A stretch of DNA of 47,983 bases, from contig JAGCCP010000020.1 of the NCBI GenBank assembly GCA_017651625.1, forward strand, positions 1 to 47,983. The letters run 5' to 3'. The position numbers were made by a program, and so were the translations under genes. The notes beneath the pieces are model-generated. The model ran no database searches, was not told the origin of the DNA, and saw nothing but the letters and a program-made list of their open reading frames with translations. Source of the stretch: Candidatus Ruminimicrobiellum bubulum (GTDB taxonomy: Bacteria > Elusimicrobiota > Endomicrobiia > Endomicrobiales > Endomicrobiaceae). Below are positions 35,568 through 45,116 of this stretch, piece after piece (the stretch's first letter is position 1; each line of letters opens with the position of its first letter).

Positions 35568-36257
35568 ATGAAAAGATATAAATTATTTTTAATTTTATTT
35601 TTAGTGTTTTCTTTTACATGCGGTTTGTTTGCCGCACCTAAAGTTAACAATGTAAAACAATCTGGTAAGAAAAAAGATACTAACAGTGCTGCTTATTTAA
35701 GTTTGGAAGAAGATCTTTCCAAACAGTATCCGTATAAAGTTACGGGTAACGTAGAAAAAGATAAAAAGTATAACGAAAAAGTAGCAAAATATATTAAACA
35801 GGAAAGAGAAAGATTAGAAAGAATAAAAAGAGCTCAGGAAAATTCTACCGTTTATGATGTAACCAGTTTGGAAACCAGAATTAATACGGGGAAAAAAGAT
35901 AAAAAAACTTCTAAAGTAGATGATAGAGAAATAAAATATCCTAAAAAATCATCACTAAAATCATCACTAACGAAATATCAAAAAGCACAGTTGGATTATC
36001 TTGAAATGGAAAGAAAATCCAAAATTTTGGTAATAGATAAAGAGCTGAATTACAGAAAAAAATTGTTGGATGAAGAATTGGCAAACGAAATTCAGGATGC
36101 ATTTATAATAGAAGAAATATCAAGAGAAATAAAAATGTTGACCGCAGACATAGAAACCGTAAATATAAATGTCGATAAAAAAATAAGATATGTTTTAGAT
36201 TCCGAACAATATATGACATATAAGAAAAATAAAAACAAAAAGAATAAAGAAAAATAA
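35568..36257 (+). CDS. Secreted coiled-coil protein with Spy-like C-terminal half
   Basis: 229 residues. A signal peptide ends near CGLFAAPK. A lysine-rich, mostly helical chain follows. The C-terminal ~75 residues (EISREIKMLTADIETVNINV..KKIRYVLDSEQYMTYKK) line up with the Spy-like protein at 12522 (AIAADIQQLSAEISRINVES..KVRSILSYEQYTKM), including the (I/V)Lxx EQY motif and the Lys-rich tail. No ribosome site is clear. It begins 29 bases after the sulfatase-family gene and may share its message. It is probably a periplasmic chaperone-like or stress protein; the function is not established. Confidence 0.6.
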   Translation: MKRYKLFLILFLVFSFTCGLFAAPKVNNVKQSGKKKDTNSAAYLSLEEDLSKQYPYKVTGNVEKDKKYNEKVAKYIKQERERLERIKRAQENSTVYDVTSLETRINTGKKDKKTSKVDDREIKYPKKSSLKSSLTKYQKAQLDYLEMERKSKILVIDKELNYRKKLLDEELANEIQDAFIIEEISREIKMLTADIETVNINVDKKIRYVLDSEQYMTYKKNKNKKNKEK

Positions 36258-36258
36258 A

Positions 36259-37341
36259 CTACTCGATAAACATCGAATCACCATAGGAAAAAAATCTATA
36301 CTTGTTTTCAATAGCTTGTTTGTATGCCGATAATATGAATTCTCTACCGGCAAAAGCACTTGCCATCATTAAAGGTGTAGAACATGGCAAATGTAAGTTT
36401 GTAAACATTGCTTTAACAATTTTAAATTTGTATCCCGGATATATAAAAATTCCTGTTTGACCGCTGCAGGCTTTAATGCTTGTAATTTCATCGTTTGAAT
36501 CATAAGTTCCGGTTAAACCTGCTATTGTTTCCAAACTTCTAACGGATGTTGTACCCACTGCAATAATTCTTTTTTTATTTTTTAAAGATTCATTTATTTT
36601 TGTTGCATTTTCTTCATCCAAAATGTATCTTTCAGGCAACATTTGATGTTGTTGAATATCATCTGAAAGTATAGGCTTAAATGTGCCCCAGCCTACATGC
36701 AAAATCACATTTGCTATTGTTACGCCTTTTCGTTTTAAAGATTCTAATATTTCGTTGGTAAAATGTAACCCGGCGGTAGGTGCGGCAATTGCGCCCGCTG
36801 TTTTTGCATATATAGTTTGGTAACGAGTTTTGTCTAGATCAAAATATTTTTCGGCAAGACCATCTTTCCTTTTTATGTATGGGGGAAGTGGCATAAAACC
36901 ATGCTTTTCAAGTAATGATTGAACATCCTTTTTATTAAATTCCACAATTTTGTTACCGTTTTCATCCGTTCCTGCAAAAGAACATTCGTAACCGTCATCA
37001 AAATAAACTTTATGATCTTTTCTTATGTTAGGTTTTAATAATACGGCATATCGCGGACCTTCTTGTGTAGGGTTTAAGAACAAAAGTTCTACTTTCCCGC
37101 CGGTAGCTTTTTTACCGTATAACCTTGCGGGTACAACTTTAGTTGTATTTATCACAAGGCAATCGTTTTTGCCGAGAATATTTACGATATCAAAAAATTT
37201 CTTGTGAGTTATCGTTTGTTTTTTTCTGTTCAAAATTATAAGTTTTGAAGAACTTCTTTTTTCTGCCGGAACTTGTGCAATAAGTTCTTGAGGTATATCG
37301 TAATTGTAGTTAGATAACAGTAAATCTTTATTAGTCTGCAT
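36259..37341 (-). CDS. queA: S-adenosylmethionine:tRNA ribosyltransferase-isomerase
   Basis: 360 residues, within the family range. Hallmarks are LSNYNYDIPQELIAQVPAEKRSSSKLIIL at the start, DCLVINTTKVVPARLYGKK, APTAGLHFT in the middle and HVGWGTFKPI. It makes epoxyqueuosine in tRNA from preQ1. It overlaps the upstream spoIID-like gene by 11 bases and converges with the plus-strand gene ending at 36257, with one base between the stops and no terminator visible between them. Confidence 0.96.
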   Translation of the reverse strand: MQTNKDLLLSNYNYDIPQELIAQVPAEKRSSSKLIILNRKKQTITHKKFFDIVNILGKNDCLVINTTKVVPARLYGKKATGGKVELLFLNPTQEGPRYAVLLKPNIRKDHKVYFDDGYECSFAGTDENGNKIVEFNKKDVQSLLEKHGFMPLPPYIKRKDGLAEKYFDLDKTRYQTIYAKTAGAIAAPTAGLHFTNEILESLKRKGVTIANVILHVGWGTFKPILSDDIQQHQMLPERYILDEENATKINESLKNKKRIIAVGTTSVRSLETIAGLTGTYDSNDEITSIKACSGQTGIFIYPGYKFKIVKAMFTNLHLPCSTPLMMASAFAGREFILSAYKQAIENKYRFFSYGDSMFIE

Positions 37342-38479
37342 ATTTGATCTTTCCTATTTTTGTTTTCGGAAAATAGAATTCCAATATTTGTTTATATGTG
37401 AAACCTTTATCACCCATAGTCTTTGAGCCCCACTGACATAAACCGACTTTGTGACCCCAACCTTTACCTTCAAATATAAAATTTTTATTTTTTGTTTTAA
37501 TACTTGTTATTGATGTACTTTTTATCTTATCGGCCGAAACCGCACACCTGAAAACGTAAGAGTTTAATGTTAACGTTCCTTTGGAATGTTTTATTACAAT
37601 TTCTTTTGCGGCTTTTGCAGGCGTTGTTCCTGAAGTAGATATTTTTTGTATCTTTCCAATTTTGTGACCTGCTTTTATAAGTTTTTCTCTTATTGTTGAT
37701 TCAGGTATTGTTGCCGTCCAAGTTTGGTGAGGATTATCTTTACAATACTCATCTTTTATTCCTTTTAAATATACAGGAGTTTCCGAGTTCCATTTCCAAA
37801 CGAAGTTAGGATCTTCCGTATGACCTCCGCAAGAAGAATGGAAAAATACCTGGGCAGGCTCATCTTTGTAAGTAATAACTTCTCTGTCCGTTTCGCAAAC
37901 GGCTTTATTACAATTTTTGGTTTCACAGGAAGCTCCACCGTACACTTGGCAATGTACTTGCGAACAAATATCAAACCCTTGTTTTGCATGTTTACCGAGA
38001 TTTTTTAAAGCGTAAGTTCTGCTGATGACCGCTTGTGCTTTTAACGTTTCCTGGTTCCAAGATGCATTGGATTCTTTAGGCAATATTCCTTTTAAATAAT
38101 CTTCCATTTTTAAAGCGTTTATTATGTTGTTACCGTCTTTTGAAGCGGCTATTATAATATTACCTCTGTAAATTTTACCGTTAACTAAAAGACACTTTGA
38201 AGAAACAAACTCTATAGGTAACTTGTAACTTTTGTTTAAAATAACCGCTTCTTTATTTTTGATTTTTATATCTATTTTGCCTGCCGATAAACGATATCTT
38301 TTATTGTTTGAAACAAAAAAATATTTTTTGTCACTTGCGATAGTCAAACTTTTTTGATTGGACAAAATTCCTACTTTTATATATTCCTTATACTCCTTTG
38401 CATATAGGTGTGTATAAGCAAAAATACAAGACAATAGAATGTATATAATAATAAGTAAGTTTTGTTTGAAATTTTTCAT
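37331..38479 (-). CDS. SpoIID/LytB-domain protein (amidase-enhancer-like)
   Basis: 382 residues with an N-terminal signal or anchor (about 7-25). The SpoIID core follows: YLKGILPKESNASWNQETLKAQAVISRTYAL, VYGGASCETKNCNKAVCETDREVITYKDEPAQVFFHSSCGGHTEDP, and at the end FEGKGWGHKVGLCQWGSKTMGDKGFTYKQILEFYFP. In sporulating bacteria SpoIID is a lytic transglycosylase acting on denuded glycan strands. Homologues in non-sporulating diderms act on peptidoglycan in the periplasm, but their roles are less clear. Several cysteine pairs in the SSCGG region may form disulfides. It is first in a two-gene unit with queA. Confidence 0.88.
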   Translation of the reverse strand: MKNFKQNLLIIIYILLSCIFAYTHLYAKEYKEYIKVGILSNQKSLTIASDKKYFFVSNNKRYRLSAGKIDIKIKNKEAVILNKSYKLPIEFVSSKCLLVNGKIYRGNIIIAASKDGNNIINALKMEDYLKGILPKESNASWNQETLKAQAVISRTYALKNLGKHAKQGFDICSQVHCQVYGGASCETKNCNKAVCETDREVITYKDEPAQVFFHSSCGGHTEDPNFVWKWNSETPVYLKGIKDEYCKDNPHQTWTATIPESTIREKLIKAGHKIGKIQKISTSGTTPAKAAKEIVIKHSKGTLTLNSYVFRCAVSADKIKSTSITSIKTKNKNFIFEGKGWGHKVGLCQWGSKTMGDKGFTYKQILEFYFPKTKIGKIKYAD

Positions 38480-38530
38480 ACCAGTAAATAATAACAGAAA
38501 AGTTTTTTTTATTCAATAGCCACAGAACCG

Positions 38531-38563
38531 CAATTTATAATTCACAATTTACAATGTACAATT
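38531..38563 (-). repeat. ATTGTACATTGTAAATT word array, second copy
   Basis: Read on the minus strand it matches 12480-12505, except for seven extra bases (GTGAATT) in the middle. Confidence 0.6.
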
Positions 38564-38610
38564 GAATTTCCGATATTGCAATTTTTCGCATTTGCTGTTT
38601 TTATATATCC

Positions 38611-38659
38611 ATACATCTATTCATCTAATTCTCCAATCTTCTAATCTTCCAATCTTCCG
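38611..38659 (+). repeat. CTCCAATCTTCTAATC word array, second copy
   Basis: It contains the same 18-base block as the array before infC (19199-19218) and, as there, ends just upstream of a promoter. Confidence 0.65.
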
Positions 38660-38676
38660 TTTTTTCGCCGTTTGGT

Positions 38677-38706
38677 TTGACAATAACTTCTAAAAAGTGA
38701 TAATAT
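38677..38706 (+). promoter_or_regulatory. Promoter of the 38742 operon
   Basis: TTGACA (38677-38682), 18-base spacer, TAATAT (38701-38706). Confidence 0.6.
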
Positions 38707-38741
38707 AAAACGTACTATATTTTAATAAAGAGGTATTTATT

Positions 38742-39455
38742 TTGTTCAAAAAATTTGTAATTGTTTGTCTATTGGTATTGACCGTTTGTTTTTTTTCAAA
38801 AGGTACCTATGCATCCACTAATACTTACCTTGTAGATACACCGACATATTCAATACTTGATTATGGGTGTTATGATGTATTGTTCAGAGTCTTTTCGGGT
38901 GGCGGAGTTCTTGCAAAGTTGAACTTCGGAGTTTTCCAGATTTTGAATTTGGGAGTTTCTTGGGAATTGGGTAGTCTTATAGGGTGTTATGATGTTGTTG
39001 TTGCGGTTCCCGCTTTACAAGTAAAATGTAACATATATTCCGGAGATGAAAAGATACCGGGTTTTGCAATAGGTTATGACGGACAAGGTTTTTTTTATGA
39101 TAAAGATGACGGAGATTTTATTCAAAAAGGAAAAGGCATATATTTGGTAGCAGGTAAAGAAATGTTCTTCCCTACATTAAATATTAATGCCGGTATTAAT
39201 ATGAACGATTTCAAAAATCCGGGAATTTTGGGATTTGTAGGTGCTTCCTACGAGATATTGGAAGAGACATTAGCTGCAATGGTTGAATTTGATAATATCG
39301 GCGGAGGTAGAGACGGAAGGTTGAATGTAGGTTTTAGAGTATGGATAACAGAAGATTTTGATATAGATTTTATACTTAGGAATTGTACAACACCCGATCA
39401 AGACAGATTCGGTTGCGAAAGAGTTTTGAAAATCAGTTATCAGGGTAGATTTTAA
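38742..39455 (+). CDS. Predicted outer-membrane barrel protein, unknown function
   Basis: 237 residues with a signal peptide ([24 protein letters not shown]) and alternating strands rich in Gly and aromatics ([52 protein letters not shown]), ending in KISYQGRF, a plausible barrel terminal strand. The pattern recalls YjbH-like envelope proteins, but I cannot assign a family. The start is TTG with AGAGG upstream. It precedes accA by 11 bases, so the two are co-transcribed; a functional link is not obvious. Confidence 0.6.
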   Translation: MFKKFVIVCLLVLTVCFFSKGTYASTNTYLVDTPTYSILDYGCYDVLFRVFSGGGVLAKLNFGVFQILNLGVSWELGSLIGCYDVVVAVPALQVKCNIYSGDEKIPGFAIGYDGQGFFYDKDDGDFIQKGKGIYLVAGKEMFFPTLNINAGINMNDFKNPGILGFVGASYEILEETLAAMVEFDNIGGGRDGRLNVGFRVWITEDFDIDFILRNCTTPDQDRFGCERVLKISYQGRF

Positions 39456-39466
39456 GAGGAATTTTA

Positions 39467-40483
39467 ATGAGTGAGTTTTTGTTGGATTTTGAAAAACCGG
39501 TAGTTGAACTTGAAAAGAAAATTTTAAGTTTAAAAGTTTCTGCGGAACATAGTAAAATAGATTTTTCAAGTGAAATTGCGGAACTTGAAGAAAAGAAAGA
39601 AAAACTTAAAAAAGAAATATACGGTTCGCTTACATCTTGGCAAAAGGTTATGCTTGCAAGACACCCGAGCAGACCATACACACTTGATTATGTAAAAATC
39701 ATATGTGAAAATTTCGTTGAGTTGCACGGAGACAGAGCTTTCGGAGATGATCCTGCTCTTGTTTGCGGACTTGCAACAATAGATAATAAACCGGTTGTTG
39801 TTATAGGACATCAAAAAGGTAGAACTATCCAAGAAAATATAGACAGAAATTTCGGTATGGCTCATCCGGAAGGTTACAGAAAAGCTTTAAGACTTATGAA
39901 AATGGCAGAAAAATTTAACAGACCTATTGTAACCTTTATAGATACTGCAGGAGCATATCCCGGAATAGCAGCCGAAGAAAGAGGACAAGCCGAAGCCATA
40001 GCAAGAAATCTAAGAGAAATGTCTTGCTTGGAAGTTCCCGTAGTAAGCATAATTATCGGTGAAGGCGGTTCCGGCGGTGCAATAGGTATAGGTGTTGCAA
40101 ACAAAGTTGCGATGCTTGAAAATGCATATTATTCCGTTATTTCTCCCGAAGGATGTGCTGCAATATTGTTTAGAGATGCTTCCAAATCTAAAGAGGCAAC
40201 CGAAGCATTAAAAATTACCGCAAAAGACCTTTTAAAAAACGGTGTTATCGATGAAATAATAAAAGAGCCTGTAGGCGGAGCACATGTTGATGCCGTAGAA
40301 ACGGCAATGAACATAAAAAGATTTATAAATAAAACATTGGCAAGTTTATCGAAGATGTCGAAACAAGAACTTGCTGAAGACAGATATGCTAAGTTTAGAA
40401 AAATAGGTGTTTACGAAGAAGAAGTTGTTAAAAGTAAAAAATCTAAAACTAAAAAAACTAATACAAAATCGAGGAGGAAGTAA
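39467..40483 (+). CDS. accA: Acetyl-CoA carboxylase carboxyltransferase alpha subunit
   Basis: 338 residues. An N-terminal coiled coil ([20 protein letters not shown]) is followed by [60 protein letters not shown], and the oxyanion-type [40 protein letters not shown]. With AccD it transfers CO2 from biotin to acetyl-CoA in the first step of fatty-acid synthesis. accD is not in the window. The tail is lysine-rich. fba follows after two bases, with its ribosome site inside accA. Confidence 0.96.
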   Translation: MSEFLLDFEKPVVELEKKILSLKVSAEHSKIDFSSEIAELEEKKEKLKKEIYGSLTSWQKVMLARHPSRPYTLDYVKIICENFVELHGDRAFGDDPALVCGLATIDNKPVVVIGHQKGRTIQENIDRNFGMAHPEGYRKALRLMKMAEKFNRPIVTFIDTAGAYPGIAAEERGQAEAIARNLREMSCLEVPVVSIIIGEGGSGGAIGIGVANKVAMLENAYYSVISPEGCAAILFRDASKSKEATEALKITAKDLLKNGVIDEIIKEPVGGAHVDAVETAMNIKRFINKTLASLSKMSKQELAEDRYAKFRKIGVYEEEVVKSKKSKTKKTNTKSRRK

Positions 40484-40485
40484 AA

Positions 40486-41478
40486 ATGGCATTAGTACCA
40501 ATGAAGCAAATTTTGGAAGAAGCAAAGAAAAAAGGTTACGGTGTTGGAGCTTACAACGTAAACAATATGGAACAAATTCAAGCTATCATGGCTGCAGCTC
40601 AAGAAACACAATCACCTGTTATTATTCAGGCAAGTAGAGGAGCATTGAAATATTCCAACTTTACATATTTAGGATATTTGATGAAAGCAGCAGTTATAGA
40701 AAATCCTACAATTCCTGTTGCAATGCATTTGGACCACGGAAATTCTTTAGACAGTGCAAAGAAAGCTATTGATTTAGGCTTTTCTTCAGTTATGATCGAC
40801 GGTTCATTAAAAGAAGATGGTAAAACTCCTTCGGATTATGAATATAACGTTAACGTAACAAGATCAGTTGTTGAATATGCTCACAAATACGGTGTTACCG
40901 TAGAAGCTGAAATCGGAAGATTAGGCGGAATCGAAGATGGAGTTGGTTCAGGTTCTGCACATATTACAGATCCTCAAGAAGCATTACAATTTGTAAAAGA
41001 TACCGGAGTTGATGCTTTGGCAATTGCTATCGGAACATCTCACGGTGCATACAAATTTAAAGGTGCTAAAGTTTTAGCATTTGACGTTTTACAAGAAGTT
41101 AGAAAACTTATCGATATTCCTATAGTTCTTCACGGAGCATCATCAGTTCCTAAAGAATTAATAGATGCAGTAAATAAATACGGCGGAAAAATGCCGGGTG
41201 CAGAAGGTGTACCGATGGAACACTTACAAAAAGCAATTCAATTAGGTGTTCAAAAAATCAATGTTGATACCGACGGAAGACTTGCAATGACAGCAACAAT
41301 AAGAAAAGTTTTCACGGAATCTCCTGAAAAATTTGACCCGAGAGATTATTTAGGCCCTGCAAGAACAGCATTACAAGGTTTGATTGCAAGCAAAATGAAA
41401 GCTTTCGGAACAGCAGGACATGCTAGTGATTATGCTCCTTTGACTTTGGAAGATATGAAGAAAGTTTATAACAAATAA
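40486..41478 (+). CDS. fba: Class II fructose-bisphosphate aldolase
   Basis: 330 residues. It starts LVPMKQILEEAKKKGYGVGAYNVNNMEQIQAIMAAA. Zinc and active-site blocks are AMHLDHGNSLDSAKKAIDLGFSSVMIDGS, VEAEIGRLGG, AIGTSHGAYKF, IVLHGASSVPKE and KINVDTDGRLAMTA. It cleaves fructose-1,6-bisphosphate to the two triose phosphates using Zn2+. The ribosome site GAGGAGG overlaps the end of accA. It is probably translated at high level. It could in principle be a tagatose- or ketose-bisphosphate aldolase, but the length and motifs favour FBA. Confidence 0.93.
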   Translation: MALVPMKQILEEAKKKGYGVGAYNVNNMEQIQAIMAAAQETQSPVIIQASRGALKYSNFTYLGYLMKAAVIENPTIPVAMHLDHGNSLDSAKKAIDLGFSSVMIDGSLKEDGKTPSDYEYNVNVTRSVVEYAHKYGVTVEAEIGRLGGIEDGVGSGSAHITDPQEALQFVKDTGVDALAIAIGTSHGAYKFKGAKVLAFDVLQEVRKLIDIPIVLHGASSVPKELIDAVNKYGGKMPGAEGVPMEHLQKAIQLGVQKINVDTDGRLAMTATIRKVFTESPEKFDPRDYLGPARTALQGLIASKMKAFGTAGHASDYAPLTLEDMKKVYNK

Positions 41479-41499
41479 TTAAAAAATCAACAAAAATTG

Positions 41500-41528
41500 T
41501 TGACAATAAAAAAAATGTCTGTTATAAT
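41500..41528 (+). promoter_or_regulatory. Consensus promoter of the small membrane-protein gene
   Basis: TTGACA (41500-41505), 17-base spacer, TATAAT (41523-41528), both boxes perfect, leaving a leader of about 60 bases. Confidence 0.88.
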
Positions 41529-41593
41529 TATTCTATAAATGCACAAGAAATGTTGTATAAATAAGTTGTATAAAAAAAAGGGGGAACTCAGTT

Positions 41594-41884
41594 ATGGCAA
41601 ATTATGAAGTTAAAGGTGTAAGTGTAGTTTCTTTGTTCAAAAATTTTCCGATAGTATTCGCTATGCTCGGAGCATTAATCGGAATATTTACATTCTTCAT
41701 TTTCCCAACGGATTTGGCAGCAAATTTGGGAATCGGTGCAAGATTCCTTTCATGGTTGATCTTTATAGTTCTTTATACGGCTATAATGTCAGTCGGTGTA
41801 GTAGTTGTTGCATGGATCTATAATTTCGTTGTAGGAAAAATCGGAAAAGGCGCAGTTATTAATTTAGAGCAATCAGAAGAATAA
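41594..41884 (+). CDS. Small two-helix membrane protein (DUF3566-like)
   Basis: 96 residues. Helix 1 spans about 18-38 (IVFAMLGALIGIFTFFIF) and helix 2 about 50-75 (LSWLIFIVLYTAIMSVGVVVVAWIY), with short charged ends. The pattern VKGVSVVSLFK..LGALIG..IYNFVVGKIGKGAVINLE recalls the DUF3566 family, whose function is unknown. It has a perfect promoter, a strong GGGG ribosome site and its own terminator-like stem, so it is expressed as a separate, probably abundant, transcript. The family name is tentative. Confidence 0.6.
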   Translation: MANYEVKGVSVVSLFKNFPIVFAMLGALIGIFTFFIFPTDLAANLGIGARFLSWLIFIVLYTAIMSVGVVVVAWIYNFVVGKIGKGAVINLEQSEE

Positions 41885-41892
41885 TTTTTTAT

Positions 41893-41938
41893 AAAAGCTA
41901 GTTTATCGTAATTTCTATGTTATGGTAAACTAGCTTTT
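41893..41938 (+). terminator. Terminator-like stem after the small membrane protein
   Basis: AAAAGCTAGTTTA / TAAACTAGCTTTT, a perfect 13-bp stem with a 20-base loop. The T-run is short, so termination may be partial and allow read-through into the kinase gene 28 bases later. Confidence 0.65.
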
Positions 41939-41965
41939 CAACTATTCCTTCAAGAAGGGTATTTG

Positions 41966-43390
41966 ATGAATCTTAGAACTAAGCTTACCCTATATGTTTC
42001 TTTTCTCTTAATAATAGTCATCGTTGCAGTATCTTATAATATTTTCGTTACACAAAAAAGAATCCTAACACAACAAATTTCCGAAAACAGGACAAAAGCT
42101 TTTCAAAGTTTTGTTTCTATGTGTAATGAAGCAATAAAAGTAAAAGATGATATTCAAGTAAATAATGCAGTTAAACTTTTGGTATCAACATACAATCCGT
42201 CTGTAGTTTATGCCGGATATATAAATTCAAACGGTGTTGTTATGTTTTCTTCGAGAGATGAAGACAGAAATATGGATTCTGTCCTTAAGGCAAGAATAAA
42301 AAGAGCAAGTAAAGAACATATAGAGACATATTCTTCTTTAACCGGAGAACAAATTTGTGAATTTGCTACTCCGTTTTTTTTCAACGGATCAAATGTCGGA
42401 ACTTTTGTTGTAGGCTTTTCTCAAGATATAATGAAAGAGCAAATAGATATCGGTATTTCTTTGACGTTATCTAAAATAAAAATTGTAGTTTTTGTTACGA
42501 TGTTTTTTGGTATTTTGTTGTCGTATCTCCTTGGTTACTCTTTTGGTAGACCGATAAAAATGCTTACGAATGCCGCAGAACAAATAGCCAAGGGAAATCT
42601 TGATGTGGAAATTAAAGTCAACAGAAAAGATGAAATAGGAAAACTTTCTACGACTTTTAATGATATGGCCAAACAAATCAAAGAATTGGATTCGATGAAA
42701 GACAGTTTCGTTTCCAGCGTTTCTCATGAGTTGAGATCGCCTCTTTCGGCAATAGACGGATATTGCGATTTGTTGATAGAATGTGTAGATAAAAATTATT
42801 CTAAAGAGCAAGAGTTAAAAGGATTGAAAATAATAAAACAGGCGACGGTTCGTTTGACAAATTTTATAAACAACATTCTCGATTTGGCAAAAATGAAAGC
42901 AAATAAACTTGAAGTTAAAAAAACGGAATCGGATATAGGACCGCTAATAGAAGAAATAGTTGCTTTATATCAGCCGTTGGCGGAACAGCAGAAAAAGAAA
43001 ATTTATTCTGAAATAAACGGTGAAATTCCAAAAATAAGTATGGATGCCGAAAGAATAAAACAGGTTATAACAAACCTTGTAAGTAATGCAATGAAATTTA
43101 CGAAGGAAGAAGGAAGTGTGGGGGTAAAAGCTTTTCCGAATTCCGCGGGATACGGAAACGAATATATTGAAGTTTGGGTACAAGACGACGGTGTAGGTAT
43201 TCCCAAACAGCAGGTAGATTTAGTGTTTCAGAAGTTTTATCAGGTTAAAGACGGGGAGTTTAAAAAACCGAAAGGGACAGGTCTCGGACTTACGATTGTT
43301 TACGAAATGATAAAACTTCACGACGGGTATGTTTGGGCGGAAAGCGATTTAGGTAAAGGTACGACTTTTAAATTCGTGTTACCTAAATAA
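41966..43390 (+). CDS. Membrane sensor histidine kinase
   Basis: 474 residues from ATG 41966 (GAAGGG upstream). TM1 is about 8-28, a periplasmic sensor region about 29-160, TM2 about 168-192, then a HAMP linker (RPIKMLTNAAEQIAKGNLDVEI). HisKA has the phospho-acceptor His254 in SSVSHELRSPLSAIDGY. The HATPase_c domain shows the N box (QVITNLVSNAMKF), DDGVGIP and GTGLGLTIVYEMI. It would autophosphorylate in response to an envelope signal and pass phosphate to one or both regulators encoded immediately downstream. The ligand is unknown. Confidence 0.94.
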   Translation: MNLRTKLTLYVSFLLIIVIVAVSYNIFVTQKRILTQQISENRTKAFQSFVSMCNEAIKVKDDIQVNNAVKLLVSTYNPSVVYAGYINSNGVVMFSSRDEDRNMDSVLKARIKRASKEHIETYSSLTGEQICEFATPFFFNGSNVGTFVVGFSQDIMKEQIDIGISLTLSKIKIVVFVTMFFGILLSYLLGYSFGRPIKMLTNAAEQIAKGNLDVEIKVNRKDEIGKLSTTFNDMAKQIKELDSMKDSFVSSVSHELRSPLSAIDGYCDLLIECVDKNYSKEQELKGLKIIKQATVRLTNFINNILDLAKMKANKLEVKKTESDIGPLIEEIVALYQPLAEQQKKKIYSEINGEIPKISMDAERIKQVITNLVSNAMKFTKEEGSVGVKAFPNSAGYGNEYIEVWVQDDGVGIPKQQVDLVFQKFYQVKDGEFKKPKGTGLGLTIVYEMIKLHDGYVWAESDLGKGTTFKFVLPK

Positions 43391-43401
43391 GGAAAATTAA
43401 G

Positions 43402-44337
43402 ATGACATTTACCATTTTGGTAGTCGATGATGAATTGTTACTAAGAGAAATGTTGACGGATATTTTTACTATAGCCGGATACAATGTCATAACCGCACAA
43501 GACGGAAAAGAAGGGTTGGAGAAGATAGAAAAATATTCGCCGGATTTCGTTATTTTAGATGGTTCGATGCCGGTGATGGACGGGTTTGAAGCTTTGGTTC
43601 AAATAAGGAAAAACCCTAAGTTTATAAATTTGCCCGTTATGATGTTTACGGCATTATCCGGAGAATCGGAGCAGATAAAAGGTTTGAATTTAGGTGCAGA
43701 TGATTATATAACTAAACCGTTTAAAATTCCGATACTGTTAACGAAAGTAAAAAGTATTTTAGATAGGAAGAAGAAAAGTATAGAAGTAAATCCGCTGACT
43801 TCGTTGCCCGGTAATTTATGTATAAAAGAAAATGTAGAAAGAAGAATTGCCGATAAAACACACTTTTCTTTGCTGTATGTTGATTTAGATAACTTTAAAA
43901 GTTTCAACGATAAGTATGGCTTTTATGCAGGGGATAAAGTTATTACTTTTACGGCGGAACTTTTACAAAATATTATAAAAGAGTTTGGTGTACCATCAGA
44001 TTTTGTCGGGCATATCGGCGGAGATGATTTTGTTATTATTACGGAAAAAGATAACAGTACCGTTTTAGCCGAAAATATAATTAAAGAGTTCGATAAACAG
44101 ATACCGAATTTTTATGCTAAAGAAGATTTGAAAAACGGATTTATTGTTTCCGTAGATAGAAACAATAAAACACAAAAGTTTCCGATAATGACTATTTCTA
44201 TAGGTATAATATCGACGAGTGTTGCTTGTTTGGTTGGTTTTGCCGAAATATCAAAAAGAGCATCGGAACTTAAAAAATTGGCAAAGAAAAATAATAAAAG
44301 TTCGTATGTTTTCGAAAGAAGAAAATATAGCAGATAA
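43402..44337 (+). CDS. Response regulator with GGDEF (diguanylate cyclase) domain
   Basis: 311 residues. The receiver domain (1-120) has acidic pocket VDDE, phospho-acceptor Asp53 (VILDGSMP), conserved Thr in MMFTALSG and Lys in ITKPFK. After a short linker comes a GGDEF domain (about 130-305), with metal-site LLYVDLDNFKSFNDKYGFYAGDKVI and active-site HIGGDDFVIITE (GGDDF, an acceptable variant). It therefore probably makes cyclic di-GMP when phosphorylated. It lies 11 bases after the kinase and just before a second regulator, forming a one-kinase, two-regulator module. Confidence 0.9.
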   Translation: MTFTILVVDDELLLREMLTDIFTIAGYNVITAQDGKEGLEKIEKYSPDFVILDGSMPVMDGFEALVQIRKNPKFINLPVMMFTALSGESEQIKGLNLGADDYITKPFKIPILLTKVKSILDRKKKSIEVNPLTSLPGNLCIKENVERRIADKTHFSLLYVDLDNFKSFNDKYGFYAGDKVITFTAELLQNIIKEFGVPSDFVGHIGGDDFVIITEKDNSTVLAENIIKEFDKQIPNFYAKEDLKNGFIVSVDRNNKTQKFPIMTISIGIISTSVACLVGFAEISKRASELKKLAKKNNKSSYVFERRKYSR

Positions 44338-44361
44338 AATTTTATTTTTAAGAGGACATTG

Positions 44362-45060
44362 ATGATAGAAAATAAAATTGTTATAGTTGATGATGAAGAA
44401 ACTATCAGAGAATTGGTTGGAGATTTGTTGGAGTCGGAAAATTTTAAAGTAATAAAATGTGCCGATACCGACGACGGATACAAAAGGATTCTAAAATCCA
44501 AACCCGATTTGGTTATACTCGATGTTAAAATGCCGCAGATAGGCGGTATAGAATTATGCAGATTGTTGAGAGAAAATGTGGAAACAAAAAATATTCCGGT
44601 AATAATGCTTACGGTTGAATCTACCGAAACGGATAAGGTTATAGGATTTGGTGTAGGTGCAGATGATTATATAACCAAACCGTTCAGTAATAAAGAACTT
44701 GTTGCAAGGGTAAGAGCTTTGTTAAGAAGAGTTTCGAGAATAGAAGATAAAAATGCTAATATTGAGACTGACGACCTTGTTATGAATCTTGAAGCAAGAA
44801 CAGTAACGATAAAAGGAAAAGATGTGAAGTTAAGACCGAAAGAATTTGATTTGCTGCATATGTTTTTGTTAAAACCGAATGTTGTTTTAAACAGAGAATA
44901 TATTTTGGAAAATGTTTTTAATTATAATGTGGGTGTTACTACAAGAACCATAGATACACATATTAAAAATTTAAGACAAGCACTCGGCCCGTGGGGAGAT
45001 AAGATAAACACTATTTTTGGAAGAGGTTTTAAATTTGTTCCCAATGTAAAGAAAAAATAA
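44362..45060 (+). CDS. OmpR/PhoB-family response regulator
   Basis: 232 residues from ATG 44362 (AGAGG six bases upstream; a TTG one codon earlier is less likely). The receiver domain has VDDEE, Asp54 (LVILDVKMP), Thr (MLTVESTE) and Lys (YITKPFS). The C-terminal winged helix has PKEFDLLHMFLLKPNVVLNREYILENVF and TRTIDTHIKNLRQALG..INTIFGRGFKF. It is a DNA-binding transcription factor, probably phosphorylated by the kinase at 41966. The PorV-TPR and CTD genes start 56 bases downstream and are possible targets. Confidence 0.94.
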   Translation: MIENKIVIVDDEETIRELVGDLLESENFKVIKCADTDDGYKRILKSKPDLVILDVKMPQIGGIELCRLLRENVETKNIPVIMLTVESTETDKVIGFGVGADDYITKPFSNKELVARVRALLRRVSRIEDKNANIETDDLVMNLEARTVTIKGKDVKLRPKEFDLLHMFLLKPNVVLNREYILENVFNYNVGVTTRTIDTHIKNLRQALGPWGDKINTIFGRGFKFVPNVKKK

Positions 45061-45116
45061 AATTTGGTATAATATACGAAATGTTTTTAAAACGAAACTA
45101 AGGATATTTTAATAAG

